This document shows, piece by piece, positions 8,907 through 17,555 of a stretch of 64,000 bases of DNA (position 1 is its first letter; each line of letters opens with the position of its first letter). The stretch comes from WHSW01 sp033856255 (GTDB lineage Bacteria; Actinomycetota; Thermoleophilia; Solirubrobacterales; 70-9). The stretch covers positions 40,817 to 104,816 of the forward strand of contig JAWVFH010000042.1 of the NCBI GenBank assembly GCA_033856255.1. The letters run 5' to 3'. The position numbers were made by a program, and so were the translations under genes. The notes under the pieces are model-generated. The model saw only the letters and a list, made by a program, of their open reading frames with translations, searched no databases and had not been told where the DNA came from.

Positions 8907-11900
8907 TCAGACGGGGACGGCCTGCTGCCAGTCGGCGCGGTAGACGACGTGCGTGCCGGCGAGGCCCTTGAGCTCGAGCTCGCGGCCGTCGTCGAAGCGG
9001 ATTCCGTCGCCGTTCTCCGGTTCGGCCCGCTCCTTCAGCGCCTCCGAGACGAGGATCTCGCCGCCGCGCGCCTGGGCGGCGATCCGCGCGGCAAGGATGA
9101 CGCTGCGGCCGAAGAAGTCCCCCTCCTCGCGGATCGCCTCGCCCGAATGCATCCCCATCCGCACCCGCACCCGCTCGCCCTCGACCGGGTCGCGGTCGGT
9201 GAGCTCGCGCTGGATCGCCGCCGCGCACTCGATCGCCCGCCGCGGGTCGGGGAAGACGAGCATGAAGCCGTCGCCCTGGTTCTTGACCTCGTAGCCGCCG
9301 TGCACGGGGACGAGCCGGCGGAAGAGGCCGTTGTGCGCGCGCAGGACCTGCAGCCAGCGCTCGTCGCCGAGCCGCTCGGTCATCAGGGTGGAGTCCTCGA
9401 TGTCGGAGAAGAGGATCGTCACCTGTCCGTCGGGCGCGGCGTGGGAGGCGATGTCGGGCCGCTCGGAGGCGACCTCGTCGATCAAGAAGTCGATCGAGGT
9501 GGTGGCGTCGAGCGAGGAGAGGCCTTGCGCCTCGAGCCGGGCGGCGAGCGCCTCGTTCAGGAGCCGGTGCATGCCGATCTCCTGCGCCGACTCGAGTGCC
9601 TTGGCGAGCAGGTCGAGCGCCCGCTGGCGATCGCCGTCGGCGCCGCCGCGCGCGAGCAGCATCTGGGCAAGGCCGAGGCGAGCCTGGGCCGAGAACGGCC
9701 GGTCGCCCATGCGCTCGCTCATCGCAAGCGCGTCGGTGAAGTGGCGCTCGGCGTCGTCGAGGCGGCCGTCGGTGACCGCGAGGAGGCCGAGGATCCGAGC
9801 GACCGGCCCGTACGAGGCCGCCGCGCGGCCGGCGATCACGTTGAGCCCGTCGTACGGAAGCAGGTGCTCGTAGAGCAGCCGCGCTCGCGGGACGTCGTCG
9901 AGGAAGACGGCCGCCTCGGCCAGCAGGCAGAGGGAGATCGCCCACTGCGCGTCGAGCGGCAGGTCGGCGAAGTCGTCCGCGGCAAGCGTCTCGAACACCG
10001 CCCGGGTCTCGTTCTCGTGGCCGAGCTCGGCGTGGGTGGCGGCGAGCGAGCACCGCCAGGCCGGGATCGCCGGAAAGCGATCGGCGAGGTCGGCCAGGCC
10101 GGCGACCAGGTTCCCGAGTTCGGCGACGTCGGCCTCCGAGCGCCGCAGCCGGCGCAGCAAGGCGATCTGCGTGCCTTGGAACTGCGCCGAAACGGGCTCC
10201 TCGGCGCGGGTGCCTGCCTCCAGGGCCTCCGCGATCAGGCGCTCCGCATCGTCGAAGCGCCCGTCGATGAGCGCCCGCATCGCCTTCAGCCCGGGCACGT
10301 GCCAGAGGTGGGTCGGCTGGCGGAGCTCGTTGGCGAGCCGCTCGAACGCGGCCAGGTCGGCGTCGACCTCATGCATCTCGCCGAGCTCGAGCCGGTTGCG
10401 GAGGCGGTAGACATGGGCGCGCAGCTCCAGCTCGCGGTCGCCGAGCCGCTTGCCGAGGTCGTGCATCTCGTTGCTCTCGCGCAACCGGCGGCGGGTCTCC
10501 TCGAGGCCGACGGCGCCGGTGAACTGGCGCCTGATCAGCGCAAACGCCAGCGATTGCGAGTCACCGAGACGCCGCGCCATCTCCAGGGCCTGGAGGCCCA
10601 GGTCGTCGGAGCGCCCGGCCGGATCGGTCCAATAGAGCTCCTGGGCGAGCCCGCTGATCAGCTGAGAGCGCAACGGGCTGTCCTGCTCGCCGACCGCCTC
10701 CAACGACTCGTTGAGGAGCTCGATCAGGCGGTCGTCGACGACCCCGGCGACCGAGAGCAGGGTCATCCCCAGGACCGCCTGCGCCATCTGGTCCGTTCGC
10801 CCGAGCTCTCGCGCCAGCCGCGCCGCGCGGTCGAGCGTCGCCCGCGCATCACCGACCCGGGAGGCGCGAGTCTGGGCGGTGCCAAGGTCGAGCAGTAGCC
10901 CCAGACGGCGATCGAGGTCCGGCTTCCGCTCGAGCTCGAGCGCCTCGAGCGCCTTCTCGTAGAGGACGGCCGCGTCCTCGTAGGCGAGCCGCCGGCTGGC
11001 CGTGGCCGCCGCCCGGGTCGCGTAGTCGACGGCACGGTCGACCTGGCCCAGGGGGGCGGCCTCGATGAAGTGATGGGCGAGCTCGCCGAGGTGGCGATCG
11101 AGCTCGCCGGCGTAGACCTGCTCGAGCGCGTCGGCGATCTCGAGGTGCATGGCGACCCGCTTCGAGGCGGCGACCTCGGCCTGCAGCGTCTCACGGACGA
11201 GTGCGTGCGAGAACGAGAAGAGCCCCGCGGCCGGCTCGTTGACGAGCCGGTCGCCGACCGCCTCGCGCAGCGCCGCCTCGATCTCGGCCGCCGAGAGCTC
11301 GCAGACGCGGCCGAGGACGTCAAGCCGGAAGTCGCGCCCGTACACCGCGGCGATCCGCAGGACGGCGTTCGCGTCGTCGGAGAGGCGGTCGAGGCGGCGG
11401 CCGACGACCTCGCGGACGCCCTGGGGAATCGAAACCTGGCGCCGGGCTCCCTCCTCGCCGAGCTGACCCTCGGCGGCCATCAACCGCACGACCTCGCCGA
11501 TGAAGAACGGATTGCCGCCGGTCTGGTCGCGGATCGCCTCGGTGAGGTCGGGCGGAGGGCGGTCGACGCCGGCGGTGAGCTCGATGTAGTCGGCGATCCC
11601 GGTCGCGTCGAGTCCCTTCAGCGTCACGCGGCGGGCGCCCTCGACGCCGGCCAGGTCGCCGAGCGTGTCGGCGAGCGGATGGTGGCGGCCGAGCTCGACA
11701 TCGCGGTAGGTGCCGATCAGCAGCAGGCCTGTGTCGGCGAGGCGGCGGGCGACGAAACGGAGCAGCAGAAGCGACGGCTCGTCGGCCCAGTGCAAGTCGT
11801 CGAGCACGATCACCATCGGCCGGTCGCTCGAGGCGCCGGCGAGGAAACCGGCGAACGAGTCGAAGAGCCGGAAGCGTGCCTGCTCGGTCTCCATGTCGGG

Positions 11901-13250
11901 CGGCTCGCCGAGGTCGCCGAGGCGGTCGGCGAGCTCGGGAACGATCTGAGCGACGTCGGCGGCGCGGCTGCCGAGCTGCCAGCGCAGGCCGACCGGGTCG
12001 GCGTCGAGGACGTAGGAGCGCAGCGCCTCCGACCACGGCCAGTAGGGCGGCTGTCCCTCCGACTCCTGGCACCGGCCCCAGTAGACGCGCGCCCCGCGGA
12101 CCCCGGCGTAGGTGGCGAGCTGCTCGGCGGTGCGCGTCTTGCCGATCCCGGGATCGCCGGAGAGGAGAAGCAGCCTGCCCTGGCCCTCGAGCGCATCCTC
12201 GAGCGACCCGCGCATCTGGTCGAGCTCGGCGTCGCGGCCGACGAAGACGCCGCCCGCCAACGCCTCGAGGGGGTTGTCCGCCACCTCGGAGGCGGGCTCC
12301 TCGGCGGGAGCGGCGGCGGCGGCCTCGATCGCGCGGCGGGCCTCGGCGGCGCTCTGGGGGCGCTCGTCGGGCGACTTGGCGAGCAGCTGGAGCACGACCC
12401 GGTCGAGCGCCGGGGTGACCTCCGGCCGGTGGCGCGAGGGAGCGACGGGCTGCGCGTTGAGGTGCTGGCCGATGATCGCTACCGCGTCCTCGCCGGGGAA
12501 CGGGGGGTCGCCGGTGAGCAGCTCGTAGAGCATCGCCCCGAGCGAGTAGAGGTCGGACCGCTCATCCGAGCTTCGCCCCAGCGCCTGCTCGGGTGGCAGG
12601 TAGGCGACGGTCCCGACCAGCATGCCCTCGACCGCGGCGCGGGAGCGGCGGTCGGTGGTGGCGAGCCCGAAGTCGCCGAGCCGGGCCGAATCGTCGTCGC
12701 CGAGCCAGATGTTGGCCGGCTTCAGGTCGCGGTGGATGATCCCGCGCGCGTGGGCGTGCTCGAGCGCGCGGCAGACGTCGATCGCGATCGCGATCGCGCG
12801 GTCGATCTCCAGACGCCGCCCCTGGCAGTCGTCGAGCACCCCGGCGAGGTCGCCGCCGCCGACGTACTCGCTGACGATGAACGGCACCCTGCCCTCCTCG
12901 CCGGAGTCGAGGACGCGGACGATGTACGGGCTCTCGCCGAGCTTGCTCATCGCCTGTGCCTCGCGCCGGGCCCGGGCGAGCGCCGTCTCCTCGATCCCCT
13001 CGGTGTCGAAGACGGCGACCGCGACCTCGCGGTCCTCGGACTGGGTGTCGAGGGCGCGGTAGACGCGCTTACGCCCGCCGCGGCCGAGGAAGCTCTCGAC
13101 CCGGTAGCGCCCGGCGATCAGCTCGGGGGCGTCTGCCGGTGGTCCCGGCGCGGGCGCGGGCGCCTCCGCCGGGGACTCGAGCCGCGCTCCGCACGAGTCG
13201 CAGAAGCGAGCGTCCGGACGGTTGAGGTTGCCGCACTCGGAGCAGCGCAT
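8907..13250 (-). CDS. Zinc-ribbon / Ser-Thr kinase-like / AAA ATPase / TPR / class III nucleotide cyclase fusion
   Basis: A 1447-residue cytoplasmic signalling protein. Residues 1-24 form a zinc ribbon (Cys3, 6, 17, 20). Residues 48-310 are a Hanks-type kinase fold with HRDLKPAN (Asp175) and DFG (193-195), but the beta-3 VAxK lysine is Ala79, and position 82, often Lys in this subfamily, is Asp. Residues 335-600 are a predicted ATPase with Walker A GDPGIGKT (365-372) and Walker B VLDD (Asp484-485). TPR-like helices fill about 680-1230. A class III cyclase domain (1274-1440) has metal Asp1283 and Asp1327, substrate Lys1323 (VKNQGDG) and Arg1389, but Ile1385 where the transition-state Asn is expected. 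Kinase activity is uncertain; cAMP synthesis is plausible. Leaderless start with TATCCT nine bases upstream. Confidence 0.9.
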   Translation of the reverse strand: MRCSECGNLNRPDARFCDSCGARLESPAEAPAPAPGPPADAPELIAGRYRVESFLGRGGRKRVYRALDTQSEDREVAVAVFDTEGIEETALARARREAQAMSKLGESPYIVRVLDSGEEGRVPFIVSEYVGGGDLAGVLDDCQGRRLEIDRAIAIAIDVCRALEHAHARGIIHRDLKPANIWLGDDDSARLGDFGLATTDRRSRAAVEGMLVGTVAYLPPEQALGRSSDERSDLYSLGAMLYELLTGDPPFPGEDAVAIIGQHLNAQPVAPSRHRPEVTPALDRVVLQLLAKSPDERPQSAAEARRAIEAAAAAPAEEPASEVADNPLEALAGGVFVGRDAELDQMRGSLEDALEGQGRLLLLSGDPGIGKTRTAEQLATYAGVRGARVYWGRCQESEGQPPYWPWSEALRSYVLDADPVGLRWQLGSRAADVAQIVPELADRLGDLGEPPDMETEQARFRLFDSFAGFLAGASSDRPMVIVLDDLHWADEPSLLLLRFVARRLADTGLLLIGTYRDVELGRHHPLADTLGDLAGVEGARRVTLKGLDATGIADYIELTAGVDRPPPDLTEAIRDQTGGNPFFIGEVVRLMAAEGQLGEEGARRQVSIPQGVREVVGRRLDRLSDDANAVLRIAAVYGRDFRLDVLGRVCELSAAEIEAALREAVGDRLVNEPAAGLFSFSHALVRETLQAEVAASKRVAMHLEIADALEQVYAGELDRHLGELAHHFIEAAPLGQVDRAVDYATRAAATASRRLAYEDAAVLYEKALEALELERKPDLDRRLGLLLDLGTAQTRASRVGDARATLDRAARLARELGRTDQMAQAVLGMTLLSVAGVVDDRLIELLNESLEAVGEQDSPLRSQLISGLAQELYWTDPAGRSDDLGLQALEMARRLGDSQSLAFALIRRQFTGAVGLEETRRRLRESNEMHDLGKRLGDRELELRAHVYRLRNRLELGEMHEVDADLAAFERLANELRQPTHLWHVPGLKAMRALIDGRFDDAERLIAEALEAGTRAEEPVSAQFQGTQIALLRRLRRSEADVAELGNLVAGLADLADRFPAIPAWRCSLAATHAELGHENETRAVFETLAADDFADLPLDAQWAISLCLLAEAAVFLDDVPRARLLYEHLLPYDGLNVIAGRAAASYGPVARILGLLAVTDGRLDDAERHFTDALAMSERMGDRPFSAQARLGLAQMLLARGGADGDRQRALDLLAKALESAQEIGMHRLLNEALAARLEAQGLSSLDATTSIDFLIDEVASERPDIASHAAPDGQVTILFSDIEDSTLMTERLGDERWLQVLRAHNGLFRRLVPVHGGYEVKNQGDGFMLVFPDPRRAIECAAAIQRELTDRDPVEGERVRVRMGMHSGEAIREEGDFFGRSVILAARIAAQARGGEILVSEALKERAEPENGDGIRFDDGRELELKGLAGTHVVYRADWQQAVPV

Positions 13251-13292
13251 ACCGGGGTGAGGATACGACCGCTCGCGCTAGAGTCACGCGCC
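13251..13292. promoter_or_regulatory. Divergent leaderless promoters (kinase/cyclase gene and cyclophilin)
   Basis: The 42-bp gap has a minus-strand -10-like TATCCT at 13260-13265 (9 bases before the ATG) and a plus-strand TAGAGT at 13279-13284 (8 bases before the ATG). Neither start has a Shine-Dalgarno sequence. Confidence 0.5.
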
Positions 13293-13751
13293 ATGTCACA
13301 AGCCACGCTTCACACCAACCAAGGCCCTATCACCATCGAATTCTTCGACGACGCCGCGCCGCAGACGGTCGAGAACTTCCGCAAGCTCGCCGGAGACGGC
13401 TTCTACGATGGGCTCGTCTTCCACCGCGTGATCAGCGACTTCATGATCCAAGGGGGTTGCCCCGAGGGCACCGGCACCGGCGGCCCCGGCTACCAGTTCG
13501 AGGACGAGTTCAACGACAACAAGATCGTCCGCGGCGCCCTGGCGATGGCGAACGCGGGGCCGAACACGAACGGCTCGCAGTTCTTCATCGTCACCACCGA
13601 GGCAGCCCCGTGGCTGGACGGCAAGCACACGGTCTTCGGCCAGGTCACCGACGGCATGGACGTGGTCGACGCGATCGAGGCCACGCCCACGGGCGCCGGC
13701 GACCGCCCAATCGAGCCGCAGACGATCGACCGCGTCGAGCTCAGCGAGTAG
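13293..13751 (+). CDS. Cyclophilin-type peptidyl-prolyl cis-trans isomerase
   Basis: A 152-residue single-domain cyclophilin without signal peptide, hence cytoplasmic; it catalyses cis-trans isomerisation of Xaa-Pro bonds. The active-site signature is clear: FHRVISDFMIQGG (catalytic Arg), the Gln/Phe patch in NGSQFFIV, and WLDGKHTVFGQV near the C-terminus. Length matches short bacterial PpiB-like enzymes. It is divergent from the kinase/cyclase gene and converges on a VOC gene 23 bases downstream. Start at ATG 13293 with a TAGAGT box 8 bases upstream. Confidence 0.93.
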   Translation: MSQATLHTNQGPITIEFFDDAAPQTVENFRKLAGDGFYDGLVFHRVISDFMIQGGCPEGTGTGGPGYQFEDEFNDNKIVRGALAMANAGPNTNGSQFFIVTTEAAPWLDGKHTVFGQVTDGMDVVDAIEATPTGAGDRPIEPQTIDRVELSE

Positions 13752-13762
13752 CGCCCCCACCA

Positions 13763-13776
13763 AACGTCGAGACGTT
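13763..13776. terminator. Small hairpin between convergent genes
   Basis: AACGT-CGAG-ACGTT lies between the cyclophilin stop and the stop of the convergent VOC gene, a position suited to a bidirectional terminator. The stem is only 5 bp. Confidence 0.3.
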
Positions 13777-14404
13777 ATCTGGGCCGGATTTTGACTACGT
13801 CGTCGTCGCGCTGAACGTGGACCGCGACGATGCCGGGCTCCGCGTCGTCCACCACGAACTCGAGACCGGGAACGTCCCCGACGATCCCGCGCCAGCGCTC
13901 CTCGACCCGCCCCGGATCGGCGACCGAGACGGTGATCCCGGCGATCGCTCCGGGTGCGGCGCGCTGCTCCCAGTCGGGGCCGCCCCACCGCCATGAGGCG
14001 GGCGGTCGCGGCTCGGACACCGAGACGATCGCGCCGCGCATATCGGCCGGGTGCAGGTGAGCCTCGGTGATCTCGTCGAGGTCGACGCCGAAGACCTCGC
14101 GAACGTCGAGCCCTCGCGCCCGGGCTCGCGCGGCCGCGACGTCGGGGACCTGGAACATCGCCATGTAGCCGCAGTCGCCGCCGCGGCGCTCGAGCAGGCG
14201 GCCGGCGGACGTTCCCTCCTCGACCGGCGAGACGAGCTCGAGGAAGGTGTCGCCGAGAGCGAAGACGGCGTTGCGAAGGCCGAAGTGGGAGACGCCCGGA
14301 TCGGCGAAGGGCTCGCCCAGGTCGAGCTCGGCCGTGAGCCGCTCGACCGCGGGCTCGAGCTCGGCGACGGCGAACACCGCCTGCCGGAGGCGGGGCGCCG
14401 TCAC
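13775..14404 (-). CDS. VOC superfamily (glyoxalase-like) protein
   Basis: A 209-residue protein with the beta-alpha-beta-beta-beta pattern of glyoxalase/bleomycin-resistance proteins, resembling the Glyoxalase_3 group. The N-terminal module runs PRLRQAVFAVAEL to DTFLELVSP and retains a Glu in the LELVSP strand, whereas the usual first metal His is Gln. The second module includes ITVSVADPG and ends in a short basic tail. Substrate cannot be named. Ten bases downstream of, and in the same direction as, the 187-residue hypothetical gene, with which it may be co-transcribed. Confidence 0.75.
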   Translation of the reverse strand: MTAPRLRQAVFAVAELEPAVERLTAELDLGEPFADPGVSHFGLRNAVFALGDTFLELVSPVEEGTSAGRLLERRGGDCGYMAMFQVPDVAAARARARGLDVREVFGVDLDEITEAHLHPADMRGAIVSVSEPRPPASWRWGGPDWEQRAAPGAIAGITVSVADPGRVEERWRGIVGDVPGLEFVVDDAEPGIVAVHVQRDDDVVKIRPR

Positions 14405-14414
14405 GCCTCCGGCC

Positions 14415-14978
14415 TCAGGTGGCCCCGCCCTCGCCCTGCGGCGGGATCTGCGGGCTGTCGCCCGTCGACCAGCCGCTGCCCGGGTTGATTCCGTGCTTGG
14501 CGAGCACCCCCATCAGCTCCTGCTGCATCTGCGCCATCTCCTCCGGATTGGCGGCCGCCGGGTTGGGGCTGATTCCGTGCTGGTGCAGCGCCTCGAGGAT
14601 CTGCTGCTGCATGTTGCCGTAGGCGCTTGCGTCGACGGTCTGCCCGGTCGCGCCGGGCGTCGCGTCGATCCCGTGCTGGCCCATGATCCCGAGGATCTGC
14701 TCGCGCAGGCCGGAGCCGCGCATGTCGATCACCTGCGGCTGACCCTGGGTGACCTGGACGTTGCCGGAGGCAATCGCCTGCTGGATCGCCGGGCCGAGCT
14801 GGGTGAGCATGGCGAGGGTGTCGCCGACGCCCATGCCCTGGACGTTGGGCATCCCACCGCCGACCTGCTGGCCGACGACGGCCTGACCCTCCGGGTTGGC
14901 GAACGAGCCCAGCGCCTGCTCGTTGGCCGAGTCCGGGATCGCGCTCTCCTTCTTGCGCCTACTTGAGAAGAAGCCCAC
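14415..14978 (-). CDS. Hypothetical protein with three QHGI-type repeats
   Basis: A 187-residue protein starting at GTG 14978 (TAGGAT six bases upstream). The N-terminus is basic (GFFSSRRKKES) and the middle is rich in Gly, Gln and Met without membrane segments. Three imperfect helical repeats stand out in the C-terminal half: REQILGIMGQHGID, QQQILEALHQHGIS and QQELMGVLAKHGIN, each followed by a Pro/Gly-rich linker. Their spacing and amphipathic pattern recall short SHOCT-like oligomerisation helices, but I do not recognise a named family. Function unknown. Confidence 0.7.
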   Translation of the reverse strand: MGFFSSRRKKESAIPDSANEQALGSFANPEGQAVVGQQVGGGMPNVQGMGVGDTLAMLTQLGPAIQQAIASGNVQVTQGQPQVIDMRGSGLREQILGIMGQHGIDATPGATGQTVDASAYGNMQQQILEALHQHGISPNPAAANPEEMAQMQQELMGVLAKHGINPGSGWSTGDSPQIPPQGEGGAT

Positions 14979-15008
14979 GAGCGGATCCTACCGCTCCGCC
15001 ACCACGGG

Positions 15009-15935
15009 TTAGACGTCGCCGGGCGAGAACGTATCGCAGCTCGCCGGGTCGCCGGAGTCGTAACCGGCCTGGAACCAATGGCGCCGCTGCTCCGCGCTTC
15101 CGTGCGTGAAGCTGTCCGTGTTGACCTGCCTGCCGGCCTCTCTCGCGAGCGTGTCGTCGCCGACCGCCTCCGTCGCGGTGAAGGCCTCGTCGATGTCGCC
15201 CTGCTCGAGGTCTCCCGCCTTGAACACCGTCGCCGCCCAGACGCCGGCGTAGCAGTCAGCCTGCAGCTCGGTCCGGACCGAGAGCTCGTTGGCGTTGCCG
15301 GAGTTCTGCTCGCGGGCGACCTCGTCGGTCGTTCCCAGCAGGTTCTGGACATGGTGGCCGACCTCATGGGCGATCACGTAGGCCCAGGCGAAGTCTCCCG
15401 GGGCGCCGAGCTGGCGCTTCATCTCGTCGTAGAAGCTGAGGTCGAGGTAGACGCGGCTGTCGCCCGAGCAGTAGAACGGCCCCACGGCCGAGGTCGCGCC
15501 ACCGCAGCCTCCGGTCGAGACGGCGCCCGAGTAGAGCACGAGCTGAGCCCGCTGGTAGTCCTTGCCGTCCTGCTTCAGGATCGCCGCCCAGGTGTCCTGG
15601 ACGTCGTTGAAGACGTAGGTCGAGAACTCCTTCAGGTCGCGCTGCGGGTCCTCGCCGGGCGGGATCGGCGCCGGGTTGTCGGCGCCGGGCGCCGCCACCC
15701 CGCCGCCGAAGGCGGGGCCGAGGTCGAAGCCGCCCTCGCCGCTCCCGCCCAGCACCTGGATCGCGATCACCACGATCAGGACGACGATCCCGGCGCCGCC
15801 GCCGATCCCGGCGATGTTCGGGATCGGCAGCCCGCCGAGCCCGCCCGAGGACGACGATCCGCCGCTCGGCTGCTCGGCGCCGCGGATGTCGATCACGTCG
15901 CGGCCCTTTCGGCCCTTGGCCCGGTTCCACTTCAC
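15009..15935 (-). CDS. YpfJ-type neutral zinc metallopeptidase, membrane-anchored
   Basis: 308 residues from GTG 15935; longer upstream frames were rejected because they run into the divergent gene. A basic N-terminus and Gly/Ser linker precede one membrane helix (about 47-63, GIVVLIVVIAIQVL), then an extracytoplasmic zinc-metallopeptidase domain with HEVGHH (His190, Glu191, His194). The flanking AYVIAHEVGHHVQNLLG and ELQADCYAGVWA blocks are typical of the YpfJ/putative neutral zinc metallopeptidase family. Substrates in the family are poorly known. TAGCTT lies seven bases before the start. Confidence 0.9.
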   Translation of the reverse strand: MKWNRAKGRKGRDVIDIRGAEQPSGGSSSSGGLGGLPIPNIAGIGGGAGIVVLIVVIAIQVLGGSGEGGFDLGPAFGGGVAAPGADNPAPIPPGEDPQRDLKEFSTYVFNDVQDTWAAILKQDGKDYQRAQLVLYSGAVSTGGCGGATSAVGPFYCSGDSRVYLDLSFYDEMKRQLGAPGDFAWAYVIAHEVGHHVQNLLGTTDEVAREQNSGNANELSVRTELQADCYAGVWAATVFKAGDLEQGDIDEAFTATEAVGDDTLAREAGRQVNTDSFTHGSAEQRRHWFQAGYDSGDPASCDTFSPGDV

Positions 15936-15968
15936 CGCCGAGAAGCTAGACGGTCTACCGTGGCGCCG
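15936..15968. promoter_or_regulatory. Divergent leaderless promoters with a TAGAC-G-GTCTA palindrome
   Basis: The 33-bp gap holds TAGCTT for the minus gene (15943-15948, 7 bases from GTG) and TACCGT for the plus gene (15956-15961, 7 bases from ATG). An 11-base inverted repeat (15947-15957) overlaps both boxes and could be an operator or chance. Confidence 0.4.
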
Positions 15969-16262
15969 ATGGGACTTCGAGATCGGATCGGCAAGGCGCT
16001 GGGAGCGTCCGAGGGCTCGCTGCACCCCGATGGGCTCGCTGAGCTCAAGGTCGGCGACGCGGCCTACGACGATTGGGACATCGTCCGCGACTTCGGCGAC
16101 CTGGAGACCGGGCGGGCATGGCGCCAGGCGCTCACCGACCAGGGATTCGAGGCGGTGCTGACCTCGGACTGGCCCCTCGACGACTACGGCCACGGCGACA
16201 TCTCGCTGCGCGTCCCCGCCGGCAAGGGGATCGAGGCCGGCGAACTGCTCGAACCCGAGTAG
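15969..16262 (+). CDS. Small acidic hypothetical protein
   Basis: A 97-residue soluble protein, rich in Asp and Glu, with no signal peptide or membrane segment. It begins MGLRDRIGKALG (a likely amphipathic helix) and ends GIEAGELLEPE. The middle (YDDWDIVRDFGDLETGRAW) is aromatic and acidic. I do not recognise the family. It is divergent from the YpfJ-like peptidase with only 33 bp between starts, so the two may share regulation. Coding support comes from the leaderless box and codon bias typical of the window. Confidence 0.6.
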   Translation: MGLRDRIGKALGASEGSLHPDGLAELKVGDAAYDDWDIVRDFGDLETGRAWRQALTDQGFEAVLTSDWPLDDYGHGDISLRVPAGKGIEAGELLEPE

Positions 16263-16269
16263 CGACCCC

Positions 16270-17544
16270 CTAGGTTCCCGTCGGCGTCTTCGGCCCCGGA
16301 GGCGTCAGCGAGGGCCCGCGCTCGGACTGGCTCTGAGCCTGCTGTTCGCCGGGGTCCTTGGCGTCGAACGCCCAGACGGTCTGAAAGCCGGTCAAAAAGA
16401 CGCGGGTGCCGTCGGAGATCACCGGCGTGAAGCCCGCCGAGCCCCACTCGAACACCTGCTTGCCGGTCTTCGCGTCGACGCCGAACGTCTTCTTGATCTG
16501 GAAGCTCGACGTGTAGACGGTCTGGCCGACCACGGTCGGCGTCCCGGGGACGACGCCGCCGACGTTGAACACCCAGCGCTTGTTGCCGCTGTCGGCGTCA
16601 AGCGCGTAGAGCTGGTGGTCGTAGCTGCCGACGTAGACGGTCGGCGGCGTGCCGGGCACCGCGGCCGCGGCCGGCGAGGAATAGATCGAGTTCGAGGTCT
16701 GAAACTGCCAGTCGAGCCGGCCGTCCGACGCGTGCAGCGCGTAGATCGTCCCGTCGGTGCGGGCCTCGTAGACGTCGCCGAAGGCGACCGAGGGCGAGGA
16801 GTAGAAGCCGCCGTCCCCGGCCGGGGCCAGCTTGGTTGTGTCCGTGCTCCAGCGCACCTTGCCGGTGGCGGCGTCGAGCGCCCAGACGGTCCCCTCGTAG
16901 TCGCCGACGTAGACGGTGCCGTCGTCGAAGCTCGGGCTCGCCTTCACCTCGTGGCCGAGCTTGGTCTGCCATGCGACCTTGCCCGTCTGGGCGTCGAGCG
17001 CGAAGAAGGTGCCGTCGTCGGAGCCGAAGTAGACATTCCCGTCGACGACGAGCGGCGAGGACTCGAGATGGGACGACGCCTTGAAGGTGAACTTCTTCTC
17101 GCCGGTACGCGGTTCGAGCGCCGTCAGCACGCCCCCGAGCTGGGCCAGGTAGAGGATCCCGTCCGAATACGCCGGCCCGGTGACGTCGTTGCCGAGGTTG
17201 GCCCGACGGACGACCTTGCCGGTCTCGACGTCGACGACGAACACCTCGCCGGTCTTGTTGACGACGAAGACGAAGCCGTCCTCGAGCACCGGCGGGAACT
17301 CGATCAGCTGCTTGGCGAAGAACTCCCAGAGCATGTGGAACGGCGGATCAGGCGCGTCGGCGATGTAGTGGGTGCGCTGCTCGACGCGGCCGAACAGGGG
17401 CCACTGGACCTCGTCGGGGGTGCCTGCGGCGGTCGTGGTCACGGAGGAGCTCGTCGACTCGGTCGAGCTCCCGTCCGAGCCGCTGTCGCAGCCGGCGAGG
17501 ACCGCGCCGAGCACGAGCAGAAGCGGCAGCGCGCGGCGAACCAT
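16270..17544 (-). CDS. PQQ-binding-like beta-propeller lipoprotein
   Basis: 424 residues from ATG 17544; the frame stays open upstream inside rlmN, but this start gives a perfect lipoprotein signal (LVLGAVLAGCD). A Ser/Thr-rich spacer leads into at least seven beta-propeller blades of the PQQ/BamB type, with repeats such as GKVVRRANLG, LDAQTGKVAWQTKLG and LDADSGNKRWVFNVGG. A role in surface scaffolding or binding is likely; an actual PQQ-dependent dehydrogenase is unlikely because no catalytic domain is present. It lies 11 bases downstream of rlmN, and TAGGGT eight bases before the ATG suggests its own leaderless start. Confidence 0.87.
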   Translation of the reverse strand: MVRRALPLLLVLGAVLAGCDSGSDGSSTESTSSSVTTTAAGTPDEVQWPLFGRVEQRTHYIADAPDPPFHMLWEFFAKQLIEFPPVLEDGFVFVVNKTGEVFVVDVETGKVVRRANLGNDVTGPAYSDGILYLAQLGGVLTALEPRTGEKKFTFKASSHLESSPLVVDGNVYFGSDDGTFFALDAQTGKVAWQTKLGHEVKASPSFDDGTVYVGDYEGTVWALDAATGKVRWSTDTTKLAPAGDGGFYSSPSVAFGDVYEARTDGTIYALHASDGRLDWQFQTSNSIYSSPAAAAVPGTPPTVYVGSYDHQLYALDADSGNKRWVFNVGGVVPGTPTVVGQTVYTSSFQIKKTFGVDAKTGKQVFEWGSAGFTPVISDGTRVFLTGFQTVWAFDAKDPGEQQAQSQSERGPSLTPPGPKTPTGT

Positions 17545-17555
17545 CGGCCCCGACC

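Noticed and set aside
8871..13751. Long plus-strand frames opposite the kinase/cyclase gene, one running into the cyclophilin
   Set aside because: Only the last 152 codons match a family. The upstream part is antisense to motif-rich coding sequence.
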